DNA from: DATKWS01 sp035529435
GTDB taxonomy: Bacteria > Krumholzibacteriota > Krumholzibacteriia > Krumholzibacteriales > Krumholzibacteriaceae
DNA length: 12,475 bases
Assembly (NCBI GenBank): GCA_035529435.1
Contig: DATKWS010000072.1
Coordinates: forward strand, 1 to 12,475
Direction: 5' to 3'
In this document: in pieces, positions 1 to 6,773 of the stretch
Layout of the letters: each line of letters starts with the position of its first letter
Numbering within the stretch: position 1 is the stretch's first letter
The notes under the pieces: generated by a model
Seen by the model: only the letters and a program-made list of their open reading frames with translations
What the model was told of the DNA's origin: nothing
Databases searched by the model: none
Position numbers and translations under genes: made by a program

Positions 1-1
1 C

Positions 2-1537
2 CAGATCTTTCCCGAGCGGTTCCGTAATGGCGATACGTCGAACGACCAGGATTTCTCGGAGCCGTACTACGAGGGAGCCGCCGAGCTTCCCTCGAGCGGC
101 GAGACGAACGGTGAGTACTTCCATCTCGTCGGCCAGTGGGAGAATATCAGCGGGCTCACGAAGAGCCCGTACCGGACGGATGGCAAACCGGATTACTACT
201 CGTTCTACGGCGGGGACATCGCCGGCGTCATGGAGGAGTTGCCGTACCTCGCCGATCTGGGCATAACGATCATCTATTTCAATCCGCTCAACGAGGCGCG
301 CTCCAACCACAAGTACGATACCGTCGATTACCTGAAGATCGATCCTCACTTCGCCGACGAGGCGACGTTCAGGGAGTTCGTCGAAAAGGCCCATGGGCAC
401 GGGATCAGGATCATCGTCGACATGGCCTTGAACCATACGGGAAACTGGCACTTCGCCTTTCTCGACGGTCGGAAGAAGGGCCGCGAGTCGCAGTACTGGG
501 ACTGGTACGAGTGGAAGCGGTGGCCGCTCCCCGAGGGGGACATACCGAATCCCCTCGACTACTACGACTGCTGGTGGGGATTCGGCATTCATCCGAACCT
601 GAACTACGATCTCTCACGTCCCAATGCCCAGGAAAACAACATCACCGAGATATCAGATGCACGGCCGAATACGGATCTCGTGAATTACCTCCTCGAAATT
701 CCCCGGTACTGGATCGGCCGGCTCGGGATCGATGGATTCCGGCTCGATGTGCCGAACGAGGTTCCGTTCTGGTTCTGGAAGGAATTCCGCCGGGTGGTCG
801 ACGAGATGAATCCGGACGCCTTTCTGATCGGCGAAATCTGGGGGAACGCGATGCCGTGGCTCGGACCGGAGTACTTTCACTCGACGATGAACTACAAATA
901 CTTCAGGGATCCCGTGCTGAAGTTCTTCGCGATGCGCCAGGGGAGCGCCGCTCAGTTCGATCGCGAGCTCGCTCCAGGCCGGAGCCTCTATCCGATCCAG
1001 GCCACGCAGGTCATGATGAACCTGATCGACAGCCACGACACGGAGCGGTTCGTCACCGTGGCGAAGGACGACAAGCGGCTCATGCTGGCCGCCCTCTTCC
1101 AGATGACGTACGTCGGGATACCGCAGATCTATTACGGCGACGAGGTGGGCCTCCAGGGCGGCAAGGACCCCGACTGCCGGCGGACCTTCCCGTGGGACTG
1201 GGCGGGGAATCCCCGGCGCTCCACCATGCACGACTACTACCGGAGGATCATCGAAATCCGCCGCGCCTATCCGGCGCTGAGGACCGGCGCGTTCAGGACG
1301 GTGCTCGCCGAGGGGAAGGTGTACGTGTACCTTCGGGAGGACGGTGCGAACCGGATCGTCGTCGGTCTCAACAATGATGAGCAGCCGCGATCGGTCGAGC
1401 TGTACCTCGATATGTTCGGATTCGCGAATGGGACGCGCCTCGTCGATGAACTCGGCGGCGGTATGTACGTGGTTCAGGACAGCATGATCACGCTTGATCT
1501 GGAACCGCTCTCCGGGGTGATACTCGTCGCGCAGTAG
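2..1537 (+). CDS. GH13 alpha-amylase/neopullulanase-family glycoside hydrolase, 5' end missing
   Basis: This is a retaining alpha-glucan hydrolase or transglycosylase of the GH13 (beta/alpha)8-barrel family. The frame is open from base 2, and the first visible residues (QIFPERFRNGD) are the conserved first barrel strand, so the signal peptide and any N-terminal carbohydrate-binding domain lie outside the window; 511 residues are visible. All four catalytic regions are present: DMALNH (around base 419), GFRLDVPNE with nucleophile Asp at 746-748, GEIWG with acid/base Glu at 833-835, and DSHD with the transition-state Asp at 1037-1039. The domain B stretch WWGFGIHPNLN resembles cyclomaltodextrinase/neopullulanase (GH13_20-like) enzymes, but the exact subfamily and linkage preference cannot be fixed from sequence alone. 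After the barrel comes the usual C-terminal beta-sandwich (about bases 1310-1534). The gene converges with the minus-strand operon whose last gene encodes a glycogen-binding lipoprotein, which fits an alpha-glucan role. Whether it is periplasmic, surface-exposed or cytoplasmic cannot be seen. Confidence 0.95.
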   Translation, partial: QIFPERFRNGDTSNDQDFSEPYYEGAAELPSSGETNGEYFHLVGQWENISGLTKSPYRTDGKPDYYSFYGGDIAGVMEELPYLADLGITIIYFNPLNEARSNHKYDTVDYLKIDPHFADEATFREFVEKAHGHGIRIIVDMALNHTGNWHFAFLDGRKKGRESQYWDWYEWKRWPLPEGDIPNPLDYYDCWWGFGIHPNLNYDLSRPNAQENNITEISDARPNTDLVNYLLEIPRYWIGRLGIDGFRLDVPNEVPFWFWKEFRRVVDEMNPDAFLIGEIWGNAMPWLGPEYFHSTMNYKYFRDPVLKFFAMRQGSAAQFDRELAPGRSLYPIQATQVMMNLIDSHDTERFVTVAKDDKRLMLAALFQMTYVGIPQIYYGDEVGLQGGKDPDCRRTFPWDWAGNPRRSTMHDYYRRIIEIRRAYPALRTGAFRTVLAEGKVYVYLREDGANRIVVGLNNDEQPRSVELYLDMFGFANGTRLVDELGGGMYVVQDSMITLDLEPLSGVILVAQ

Positions 1538-1542
1538 GCTCT

Positions 1543-1568
1543 GTGACGTGTTGCGCCCGGGACGTCAC
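1543..1568. terminator. Possible hairpin between convergent genes
   Basis: A perfect 7-bp inverted repeat (GTGACGT at 1543-1549, ACGTCAC at 1562-1568) flanks a 12-nt GC-rich loop in the gap between the GH13 stop codon and the stop codon of the convergent lipoprotein gene. The minus-strand TGA (1565-1567) lies inside the stem. There is no T-run after it on either strand, so it is not a convincing intrinsic terminator. It could be a bidirectional stop or mRNA 3'-end stabiliser. Confidence 0.3.
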
Positions 1569-1990
1569 TTGACGATGATCAGGGAGTTGGTGAACCCGCC
1601 CTCCTCGTCGGTGTCGGGATTGCTCGGATCGAGCTCCCAGCGGGCCTCGTGGTCGATGACGAACTTGTACTGGTAGCGGCCGGACCGCAGGGGCTTCACG
1701 ATCGTCCATATGCCATCGCCGTCCTCGTCGGACATCGGATCGACCGTGGGATCGAACCGTCCCGCTCCCTGCGTACCGCACCAGTTGTTGAAGTTTCCCG
1801 CCAGGTTCACGTACCGTGCCGAGGGCGCCTCGTACTGGAAGAGTATCCCGTTCTCCACCGGATATGGTGCGGGGAGGCGGTTCCGGATAATGCGGAGAAA
1901 GAGGCAGCCGTCGAGCGGGAGTGTCAGCGCTGTCATAAGGGCGGTCGCCAGAAATATTCGGATCAATCTTTTCGCGGTTGTCGTCTGCAT
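1565..1990 (-). CDS. Small lipoprotein consisting of an AMPK/CBM48-type glycogen-binding domain
   Basis: This encodes 141 residues. The N-terminus has a basic n-region (residues 1-11), a hydrophobic stretch, and a lipobox-like LDGC that would make Cys29 the lipidated residue; Asp at -2 is unusual but Gly at -1 and Leu at -3 fit. Position +2 is Leu, not Asp, so outer-membrane sorting is plausible. Residues 48-141 match the AMPK-beta/isoamylase-N type glycogen-binding fold: VNLAGNFNNW (Trp70), GIWTIV (Trp95), YQYKFVID (Lys109), RWELDP (Trp118) and the closing FTNS (Asn135). These are the positions that contact glucan in AMPK-beta CBM48 domains. There is no catalytic domain. It is the last gene of the minus-strand cluster, 42 bp after the CBM48-barrel gene. 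The ATG is supported by a strong ribosome-binding site. Likely role: holding alpha-glucans near the membrane for the neighbouring barrels and GH13 enzyme (inference). Confidence 0.9.
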   Translation of the reverse strand: MQTTTAKRLIRIFLATALMTALTLPLDGCLFLRIIRNRLPAPYPVENGILFQYEAPSARYVNLAGNFNNWCGTQGAGRFDPTVDPMSDEDGDGIWTIVKPLRSGRYQYKFVIDHEARWELDPSNPDTDEEGGFTNSLIIVK

Positions 1991-1997
1991 AACCGTT

Positions 1998-2005
1998 TCA
2001 CCTCC
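1998..2005 (-). promoter_or_regulatory. Ribosome-binding site of the CBM48 lipoprotein gene
   Basis: The minus strand reads GGAGGTGA, a near-perfect Shine-Dalgarno sequence, seven bases before the ATG at 1990. It fixes the start and suggests this gene is translated independently of the upstream barrel gene. Confidence 0.8.
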
Positions 2006-2032
2006 GGCGGCGAAAGCGCACGGGCGGGCCGT

Positions 2033-4183
2033 CTAGAAATTGTAAATCACCCTGAGTACGATCATCTTGGCGTCCGCCAGTGCCTCCTCGGCTTCCCGGT
2101 AGGCATACCCCGGAACCGGCACCGCGTACCGCGGTCTCTCGAGCGCATAATATGTGGGCACGGAGCCGCCGTGTTCCCACAGGTATTCCCGCCTGAAGTT
2201 GTCCCGTCCCGTGTGCCGTCCCGCATAATCGATATTGAAGTCGAGCGGATCGACGCCGTAGGCGAGAACCACGTCGACCTTCTGTGTCGGCTGGTACCTG
2301 ACGCCGACGAACGGTGCCGTGTATGATTTATTGTCATCGTACGCTTCATCGTCTATGTAAATGTTCCTGATATCGAGTATCGCCGAGAGGGTATTCGTCA
2401 CCTTGTAGGAACCCCTCCCGATCGTTTCGAACACCTTCTGATCGGCTTGCAGCGATGCGTTCATAGCGGTGTTCCGGTACCTGTGCTCCAGTTCGATCTC
2501 GAGTCTCTCGATCGGCCTCCAGCGCACCCCCGGTGAAATGGACACCGCGTACAACCACGCCTTCCCGGTGCTGTACGGTATTTCGTACGTGCTCTTGTAC
2601 CGTTCGATCCAGAGCCTGGCGTCGATGTCCTCCTCGTTCCAGGCGAGCGTCGCCTCGCTGTAATTGATCGTTACATTCGCCGGATTCGAATTGCCGAGAA
2701 AGAATATATGCTTGTTGGCGACCTCATCCTGGAGGAATGCCGGTGCGAGGTAACTCTCGCCCGCATTCTCGTTGAAGACCTCGTACCGGGTATGCTTGAT
2801 ATCGATGGGGAGGTTGTCCACGAGGCCGGCATGTATCGATCCGTGCATGATCCTCACATCGCGCTCGAAGATCGGGACGTCGATCGGACCGTTGTCGAGG
2901 TTGATTCCCGAACGGTTGCTCGTGACGAATCCCTGCTCGACGGCCCCCCAGAGGAATTCGAACTGCGGCAGCAGCTCGTCGTCGAGAAGATGGAGCGTGA
3001 GATCGGGACCGAACAGGTACAGCTTGTCCTCGAATTCGAACCAATCGCTCGGATCATTGGAGCGGTCGAGATACTCATCGAGGCGGGGGAGACCGGTATT
3101 GGCCGGTGTCGTTCCGATGAGACTGGTGAAGTCGAGCCACCAGAGATTGCGCTCGAAGAAGAAGTTCGCGCCGGGAGTGATCTTCCAAATACGTCGTGCC
3201 GCCCGGGCGTGGGCGAGGTCGGTCCCCGTATTGTCGAAGAGGCGCGGATCGTTGTCGATGTCGAAATCATGCACGTTTGCCACGAATCCCGCGATATCGA
3301 ATCCCAGCCGTCTGCTCTCGATCGCCGCACCGGCCGTTCCCTTGCCGGCCTTGATGTGATCGTCGAAGATCGTTCCGGCGAGATCGATGTCGCCGATGAA
3401 GCGGAGCGGATCGCCGGAGGCGAGGACCTCCTCGTTGTAGTATCCCCTCAGCATGAAGGCGGCGGGATTGATCTCGAGGTGGCCCTCGTCGAGGAACAGC
3501 TGGATATTGTTCGGCTGGAGGAAATTCTCTTCCGTGTCGATGCGCATTCTCGTGTACCCGTGCACCATGTCGCTGATCGTGATGCGGAAATTGAGATCGA
3601 TGTTCTGGACCGGACGCTGCATGCGCCACCGCGGGTCGTCTTCGACGTCCCGCTGTACCTTCGTGCGTGATAGGTAGCGGCCGCCGATATAGACCTGCGA
3701 GCTGAGCGGCGTGTTCGACGTGGGCGTGGCGACCGCCGAGATGGCGATCTCGCCCGCGTTGTTTATCTCGACGGCCGAATTCGTGCCGCCGTACGGATCC
3801 GGCGTCGTGTTCGGATTGTCGAAATCGGTGATCCATGCGCCGTCGACGATGAACTTGTACTCGTGCGTGCCCGCCGCAAGGGATAAAACTGCGGTCCAGT
3901 ACCCCTTGTCGTCCTTCGTCATCGGATTCGCCGTCGTGCTCCAGTTATTGAAGGTACCGGCGAGGTGGACCTGGCCGGCGTCCGGATCGTTGTAGGTGAA
4001 CCGGATCCCCCCGTCGGCCTTTTCGACGGCGCCGTGGGTCCCCGTGGCGTAGATCAGGAGCAGCACGGCCGGCAGTATCAGCCACCGCGCCCGCCACAGA
4101 CCGGTTGCGAAACCGATGCGGCCGGGCCTTCCGTGCCGGCCTCTCCGTGTCCGGTATCCTCGTTTGCGTTTTTCGGCTTTCAT
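2033..4183 (-). CDS. Outer-membrane beta-barrel protein with N-terminal CBM48-type glycogen-binding domain
   Basis: This encodes 716 residues. An Arg/Lys-rich n-region of about 33 residues precedes a hydrophobic segment (about 34-48) and a probable signal-peptidase site after THG (51). Residues 57-142 form an AMPK/CBM48-type domain: VHLAGTFNNW (Trp81), GYWTAV (Trp96), HEYKFIVDG (Lys110), Trp117 and GGTNS (Asn135), clearly related to the downstream lipoprotein. A short linker leads to about 550 residues of alternating polar/aromatic strands, rich in Asp, Arg and Tyr, ending in VIYNF; a terminal Phe is the hallmark of barrels inserted by the BAM machinery. Several blocks of this barrel, for example EGHLEI at 233-238 followed 22 residues later by DPL, line up with the barrel encoded just upstream. 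The frame is open upstream of 4183, but the ATG chosen has a good ribosome-binding site and avoids running deep into the preceding gene. Likely function is an alpha-glucan-binding porin; the family itself is one I do not recognise by name. Confidence 0.87.
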   Translation of the reverse strand: MKAEKRKRGYRTRRGRHGRPGRIGFATGLWRARWLILPAVLLLIYATGTHGAVEKADGGIRFTYNDPDAGQVHLAGTFNNWSTTANPMTKDDKGYWTAVLSLAAGTHEYKFIVDGAWITDFDNPNTTPDPYGGTNSAVEINNAGEIAISAVATPTSNTPLSSQVYIGGRYLSRTKVQRDVEDDPRWRMQRPVQNIDLNFRITISDMVHGYTRMRIDTEENFLQPNNIQLFLDEGHLEINPAAFMLRGYYNEEVLASGDPLRFIGDIDLAGTIFDDHIKAGKGTAGAAIESRRLGFDIAGFVANVHDFDIDNDPRLFDNTGTDLAHARAARRIWKITPGANFFFERNLWWLDFTSLIGTTPANTGLPRLDEYLDRSNDPSDWFEFEDKLYLFGPDLTLHLLDDELLPQFEFLWGAVEQGFVTSNRSGINLDNGPIDVPIFERDVRIMHGSIHAGLVDNLPIDIKHTRYEVFNENAGESYLAPAFLQDEVANKHIFFLGNSNPANVTINYSEATLAWNEEDIDARLWIERYKSTYEIPYSTGKAWLYAVSISPGVRWRPIERLEIELEHRYRNTAMNASLQADQKVFETIGRGSYKVTNTLSAILDIRNIYIDDEAYDDNKSYTAPFVGVRYQPTQKVDVVLAYGVDPLDFNIDYAGRHTGRDNFRREYLWEHGGSVPTYYALERPRYAVPVPGYAYREAEEALADAKMIVLRVIYNF

Positions 4184-4186
4184 CGC

Positions 4187-4195
4187 CCTTCCCTC
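4187..4195 (-). promoter_or_regulatory. Ribosome-binding site that sets the start of the CBM48-barrel gene
   Basis: The minus strand reads GAGGGAAGG, overlapping the first base-region of the preceding TAG stop codon (4195-4197), with GAGG placed 8 bases before the ATG at 4183. It argues against the in-frame upstream extension (to about 4603), which would overlap the preceding gene and translates as Arg-rich out-of-frame sequence. Confidence 0.75.
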
Positions 4196-5895
4196 TAGAA
4201 GTACAGTTTCAGGAACATCTTCGACCAGTGGGTGATACGTTCCCCCGAGCCCTCGTTGACGAAATTGTCGGTATTGACGAGATTGTCGCTCGACCCGGGA
4301 TTGCCGTACTCGATAAAGAACTCCGCCCCGTACCCGATATCGTAGCGAAGCTGCGCGAAGACGGTCGCTCGCGCCTCCGTTTCCTCGTTGACGTTCAGAA
4401 CACGGAAATACCCTTTGAGCTTTCCCGTCGCGTTGAACTCCATATCGAATCCGTAGGCCGACACCTCTCGGAAGGTATCGAAGTCCCGGATACGCGCCTG
4501 GATTCTGACCTTGGCCAGGCGGTTCTCGACGGAAAGCTCGGCGTAGAGGTTCGGATAGGTGAAGAAATCGAATATCTCCCCCGCCCCGTCGAATCCGTGC
4601 CACCGGTTGTATGAGACCTTGCCCTTGAATCCCTTGATGAACTCGATGTACAGCTCGGTATAGAGATTCGAGGTCGGCCTCAACCCGCCGCCTTCCTCGT
4701 CGACGATCCGCTTCTTGTAGTGGTCGTAGGCCACCCTCGCCGTGACCGCCTTCCTGGGGAAGAGGAGGATTCCCTCGAGGTGGTACTGGCGCCGGTTGAA
4801 CTCGCGGCCGTCGTCGAACCTCCGCGACATGTAGTCACGGAAGTTCTGGCCGATGTCGAAGTAGCTGCTGTGGAAGATGAAGTTCCACACTCGAATATTG
4901 CGCACCTCGCTCGCCCAGGCGAACCTGTTCTCGTTGTTCCGTATCTCGCTCGTCTCGATCTGGAACGGATCGCGGCTCACGGCGTACTCGGTTATCCAGC
5001 TCGAGTTCTCGAGGTTCACCGGCCCGAACGACATGCCGGTGCGAATGACGTTTCGCGGGTAGAAGGAGAGATCGAAGGCGAGCACCTCGTTGAAGCTCGT
5101 ACCGAGGTAGTGCCGGGATATACCCGTATTGGTCCAATCCTTGCGGAGGAATGTCGAGCCGAACTCGAGGCGGTCGCTGAATGATTTTTTCCGCAGCCTG
5201 AATACGAAATTATCAGTGCCGTCGGCGATGTTGCCGCCGGGATCGCCCGTCCAGTTAAAAGTGCTGCCGTCGTCGGAGTAGATCACGGTCCCGCCGAGAC
5301 CGGAGATCTTTCCGATCTTGATATCCCAGAAATCGGCGCGGACACCGCTCGACTGGGGTCCCCAGTTGTCGTTCTTGAGCTTGTTCTGATCGACCAGGCC
5401 GAGGAGCGGCTCGTCGTGGATCCAAAACCTGTTCTGCCGCATGAAGATATACGTTTCCCATTTGCTGCGGCGTATCTTGAGGTGTCCCTCGGCGCCGATC
5501 CAGGGGGGATTCTTGTATTCGAGCCCGGTTGTAAGGTACTCGTCCCTGTTGGAATCGACGCGCAACTTGACGAAGCTCTCGATGTCGGTGAACGGCCAGG
5601 TAAGGTACTTCAGCTCGAAGTACTGGCGGGGCATCCCCTCGCTGCCGGGCGGGCCGAACTGCCAGCGTTCGCCGACGCGCTGAACGGAGTTTTCGACCTC
5701 GTAGTAACCTTCCAGTTTTTTGACGCCGTGCACGGGGGAGGCGAGGGTAAGGAGAATGCACGCGGCAAGGGCGGTGATCAGCAACACCATCGGGGCCGGC
5801 CGGCACCATGCCCGAACGGGGGATATAATCGCGCTCGTGCGCGCATACGGCGCGGTCCGCTTTGGATTCATTTCGCTCATCGTCGTGCGCATCAT
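4195..5895 (-). CDS. Outer-membrane beta-barrel protein, probable oligosaccharide porin
   Basis: This encodes 566 residues. A long n-region (about 34 residues) precedes a hydrophobic segment (35-52) and a possible signal-peptidase I site after VHG (57). The mature part has alternating hydrophobic/polar strands full of Tyr, Phe and Trp with Asp/Asn-rich turns, and ends in KMFLKLYF; the C-terminal Phe is typical of BAM-inserted outer-membrane barrels. No enzymatic motif is visible. Blocks at residues 111-114 (LRVD), 137-142 (EGHLKI) and about 162-165 (DEPL) match, in order, blocks in the next gene's barrel, so the two are probably paralogues, the other one having gained a CBM48 domain. The ATG start overlaps the upstream stop codon as ATGA (5892-5895), which supports translational coupling even though the Shine-Dalgarno is weak. 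An LAAC sequence (43-46) inside the hydrophobic segment also resembles a lipobox. Substrate is unknown; context suggests alpha-glucan oligosaccharides (inference). Confidence 0.85.
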   Translation of the reverse strand: MMRTTMSEMNPKRTAPYARTSAIISPVRAWCRPAPMVLLITALAACILLTLASPVHGVKKLEGYYEVENSVQRVGERWQFGPPGSEGMPRQYFELKYLTWPFTDIESFVKLRVDSNRDEYLTTGLEYKNPPWIGAEGHLKIRRSKWETYIFMRQNRFWIHDEPLLGLVDQNKLKNDNWGPQSSGVRADFWDIKIGKISGLGGTVIYSDDGSTFNWTGDPGGNIADGTDNFVFRLRKKSFSDRLEFGSTFLRKDWTNTGISRHYLGTSFNEVLAFDLSFYPRNVIRTGMSFGPVNLENSSWITEYAVSRDPFQIETSEIRNNENRFAWASEVRNIRVWNFIFHSSYFDIGQNFRDYMSRRFDDGREFNRRQYHLEGILLFPRKAVTARVAYDHYKKRIVDEEGGGLRPTSNLYTELYIEFIKGFKGKVSYNRWHGFDGAGEIFDFFTYPNLYAELSVENRLAKVRIQARIRDFDTFREVSAYGFDMEFNATGKLKGYFRVLNVNEETEARATVFAQLRYDIGYGAEFFIEYGNPGSSDNLVNTDNFVNEGSGERITHWSKMFLKLYF

Positions 5896-6773
5896 AACCT
5901 GATCGTTGCCGAGAATTGATACGTATTGCCGAGCTCGTAGTGCGTTTCGAGCATCACGTCGATCTGCCAGTTATTCCCCTTGAGCCCGAGTCCCGCCGTC
6001 ATGCGCTCCTGCTCGAAGCCGCCTCGCAGCGCAACCGTGTCGAAGAACCAGAGCTCGCTCCCGAAGCGTCCGATCGTATTCGAGAATTCACCGTAGCGGG
6101 TACGGAGATCAAAGGTCACGAGGAGGAGTCCGCGGAAGATGTAGTGTGCGCCGGCGGCGAAGTCACGGTAGACCGGATCGGGGCGCTTCGTCGTCTCGAG
6201 GAGTTGCAGCTTCGGTTCATTGACATTGTAGATGACCGCACCAATCGCCCAGTTTCGCTTCGGCCGGTAATGCACGCCGATATCGACGCTCGGTTCCACG
6301 ACCCGTCCCCCGTACGCCGGGTCGTTGTATTTCTCGTACCCGGGCGCCGAGAGAATGAGGAGCTTCACGCTGGTACCGGCGGAGAGCCCGTTCAGAAACG
6401 GCATTCGCCGCGCGTAGGCGAAGTTTATCGAATTCTCGTTATATATACCCTCGAGATCGAGACGAACCCAGCTGATACCGAACGCACCGTACCGCTCCCC
6501 GTTGTACACGGCGCTGATGTAATCATTCGACAGTTCCTCGACCGCGTAGAGCATCGTCCGGCAGCCGGTGATCTCGAAGCGCTCGAGCTGCGTCATTCCC
6601 GAGGGATTCCAGTAGACCGCGTTCGCGTCATCCGCGACCGATACGAAGGCGGAGCCGAGCGCGCGCGGCCGCGGCCCCATGCGTGCGTGGCGAAAGTCGG
6701 CGCGTGCCGGCAGGGCCCCGAGCGACAGGAGCATGCAGGTGCAGAGCAGTATCAGGATCGTTCGTCTCATCAT
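5892..6773 (-). CDS. PorV/UPF0164-like outer-membrane protein (FadL-like barrel superfamily)
   Basis: This encodes 293 residues. The signal peptide is clear (MMRR, hydrophobic to about 20, cleavage after ARA at 25). The mature N-terminus carries the family signature: RALGSAFVSVADDANAVYWN (residues 38-57) followed by PSGM, the pattern shared by type IX secretion PorV/PorQ proteins and UPF0164 members. The rest is predicted beta-barrel with alternating residues and ends in FSATIRL. It is shorter than well-studied PorV proteins (nearly 400 residues), so it may be a family relative, not an orthologue. In Bacteroidetes, PorV shuttles cargo with C-terminal sorting domains to the cell surface. Here the gene overlaps by 4 bp (ATGA, 6770-6773) the end of a giant protein with such a C-terminal Ig-like domain, so a dedicated partner role is attractive but inferred. 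Two ATG codons in tandem open the frame; the first, at 6773, is chosen for the stop/start overlap. Confidence 0.85.
   Translation of the reverse strand: MMRRTILILLCTCMLLSLGALPARADFRHARMGPRPRALGSAFVSVADDANAVYWNPSGMTQLERFEITGCRTMLYAVEELSNDYISAVYNGERYGAFGISWVRLDLEGIYNENSINFAYARRMPFLNGLSAGTSVKLLILSAPGYEKYNDPAYGGRVVEPSVDIGVHYRPKRNWAIGAVIYNVNEPKLQLLETTKRPDPVYRDFAAGAHYIFRGLLLVTFDLRTRYGEFSNTIGRFGSELWFFDTVALRGGFEQERMTAGLGLKGNNWQIDVMLETHYELGNTYQFSATIRL

Noticed and set aside
136..1377. Long open frame on the plus strand overlapping the GH13 gene in another frame
   Set aside because: It is an Arg/Gly-rich translation without family motifs, while the overlapping frame carries every GH13 catalytic region.
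2708..3670. Plus-strand 320-codon open frame opposite the CBM48-barrel gene
   Set aside because: It is rich in Glu/Val/Arg with no motif, and mirrors the codons of a clearly real minus-strand barrel gene.
4184..4603. In-frame N-terminal extension of the CBM48-barrel gene
   Set aside because: It would overlap the preceding gene by about 400 bases and gives Arg-rich sequence; the ATG at 4183 has a good ribosome-binding site and leads into a signal peptide.
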